From assembly GCA_037441765.1 (NCBI GenBank), contig JBBIRM010000195.1:1-5035 (forward strand): 5,035 nucleotides of DNA, written 5' to 3'. Position 1 is the first letter of the stretch. The number at the start of each line of letters is the position of its first letter. The notes under the pieces were generated by a model, which saw only the letters and a list, made by a program, of their open reading frames with translations, was not told the origin of the DNA and did no database searches. Position numbers and translations under genes: made by a program. The DNA is from JBBIRM01 sp037441765 (GTDB lineage Bacteria > Desulfobacterota > BSN033 > UBA1163). This document shows positions 5,033-5,035 of the stretch, in pieces.

Positions 5033-5035
5033 TCA

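Larger units (their letters stand above)
4448..5035. other. Intergenic stretch without a convincing gene, rich in inverted repeats
   Basis: Apart from the coaBC promoter at its left end, this region holds no gene I can recognise on either strand. Open frames exist (plus 4627-4932, minus 4530-4742), but both run through the GC-rich hairpins, and their translations across them look like repeat DNA rather than protein. The plus frame after about 4760 reads as a more protein-like charged stretch ending at 4932, so a decayed gene remnant is possible but not supported. A 15-codon frame on the minus strand (4987-5034) is open to the window edge and could be the tail of a gene lying to the right. Individual repeats are listed separately. 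Confidence 0.6.

Noticed and set aside
4592..5035. CRISPR array or phage attachment site in the repeat-rich right end
   Set aside because: The repeats are inverted, not regularly spaced direct repeats, and there is no integrase or tRNA gene in the window.

Overview
This window looks like chromosomal housekeeping DNA from a Gram-negative bacterium, with an estimated GC content in the low-to-mid forties percent. A run of 10 Ns at 2111-2120 shows that it comes from a draft or metagenomic assembly. A sigma-32-type factor, a DUF1844 protein, a two-PDZ Do-type protease and a fused CoaBC together suggest a deltaproteobacterial (Desulfobacterota-like) lineage. That placement rests on gene content and general family knowledge and is only moderately secure.

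Layout, left to right: (1) 40-1497 (+) is a complete periplasmic HtrA/DegP-type serine protease with an intact catalytic triad and two PDZ domains. (2) 1504-1902 (-) is a small DUF1844 protein that converges on the protease with 6 bp between stop codons. (3) 1903-2078 is a divergent control region. It holds a near-consensus sigma-70 promoter and a perfect CIRCE operator reading into the next gene. (4) 2079-2936 (+) is a sigma-32 (RpoH-type) heat-shock sigma factor with the assembly gap in its N-terminal region. (5) 2952-3233 (+) is a small FmdB-family zinc-ribbon protein, 15 bp downstream of rpoH and probably cotranscribed with it. (6) 3245-4447 (-) is the bifunctional coenzyme A enzyme CoaBC, with its own promoter at 4511-4540. 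(7) 4448-5035 has no convincing gene. It carries a double hairpin, a flanking 11-bp inverted repeat, a small palindrome and a long imperfect inverted repeat that reaches the window edge.

The main biological theme is protein-quality control. A heat-shock sigma factor sits next to an envelope protease/chaperone, and the sigma factor gene itself carries an HrcA operator over its predicted transcription start. This implies a cascade in which HrcA (not in the window) represses the gene for sigma-32, so two heat-shock circuits that often act separately would be wired in series. FmdB may be carried along in the same transcript. CoaBC is metabolically unrelated and convergent. I see no defence system, CRISPR array, prophage, transposase gene, tRNA or rRNA. 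The least explained part is the repeat-rich stretch from about 4590 to the right edge.
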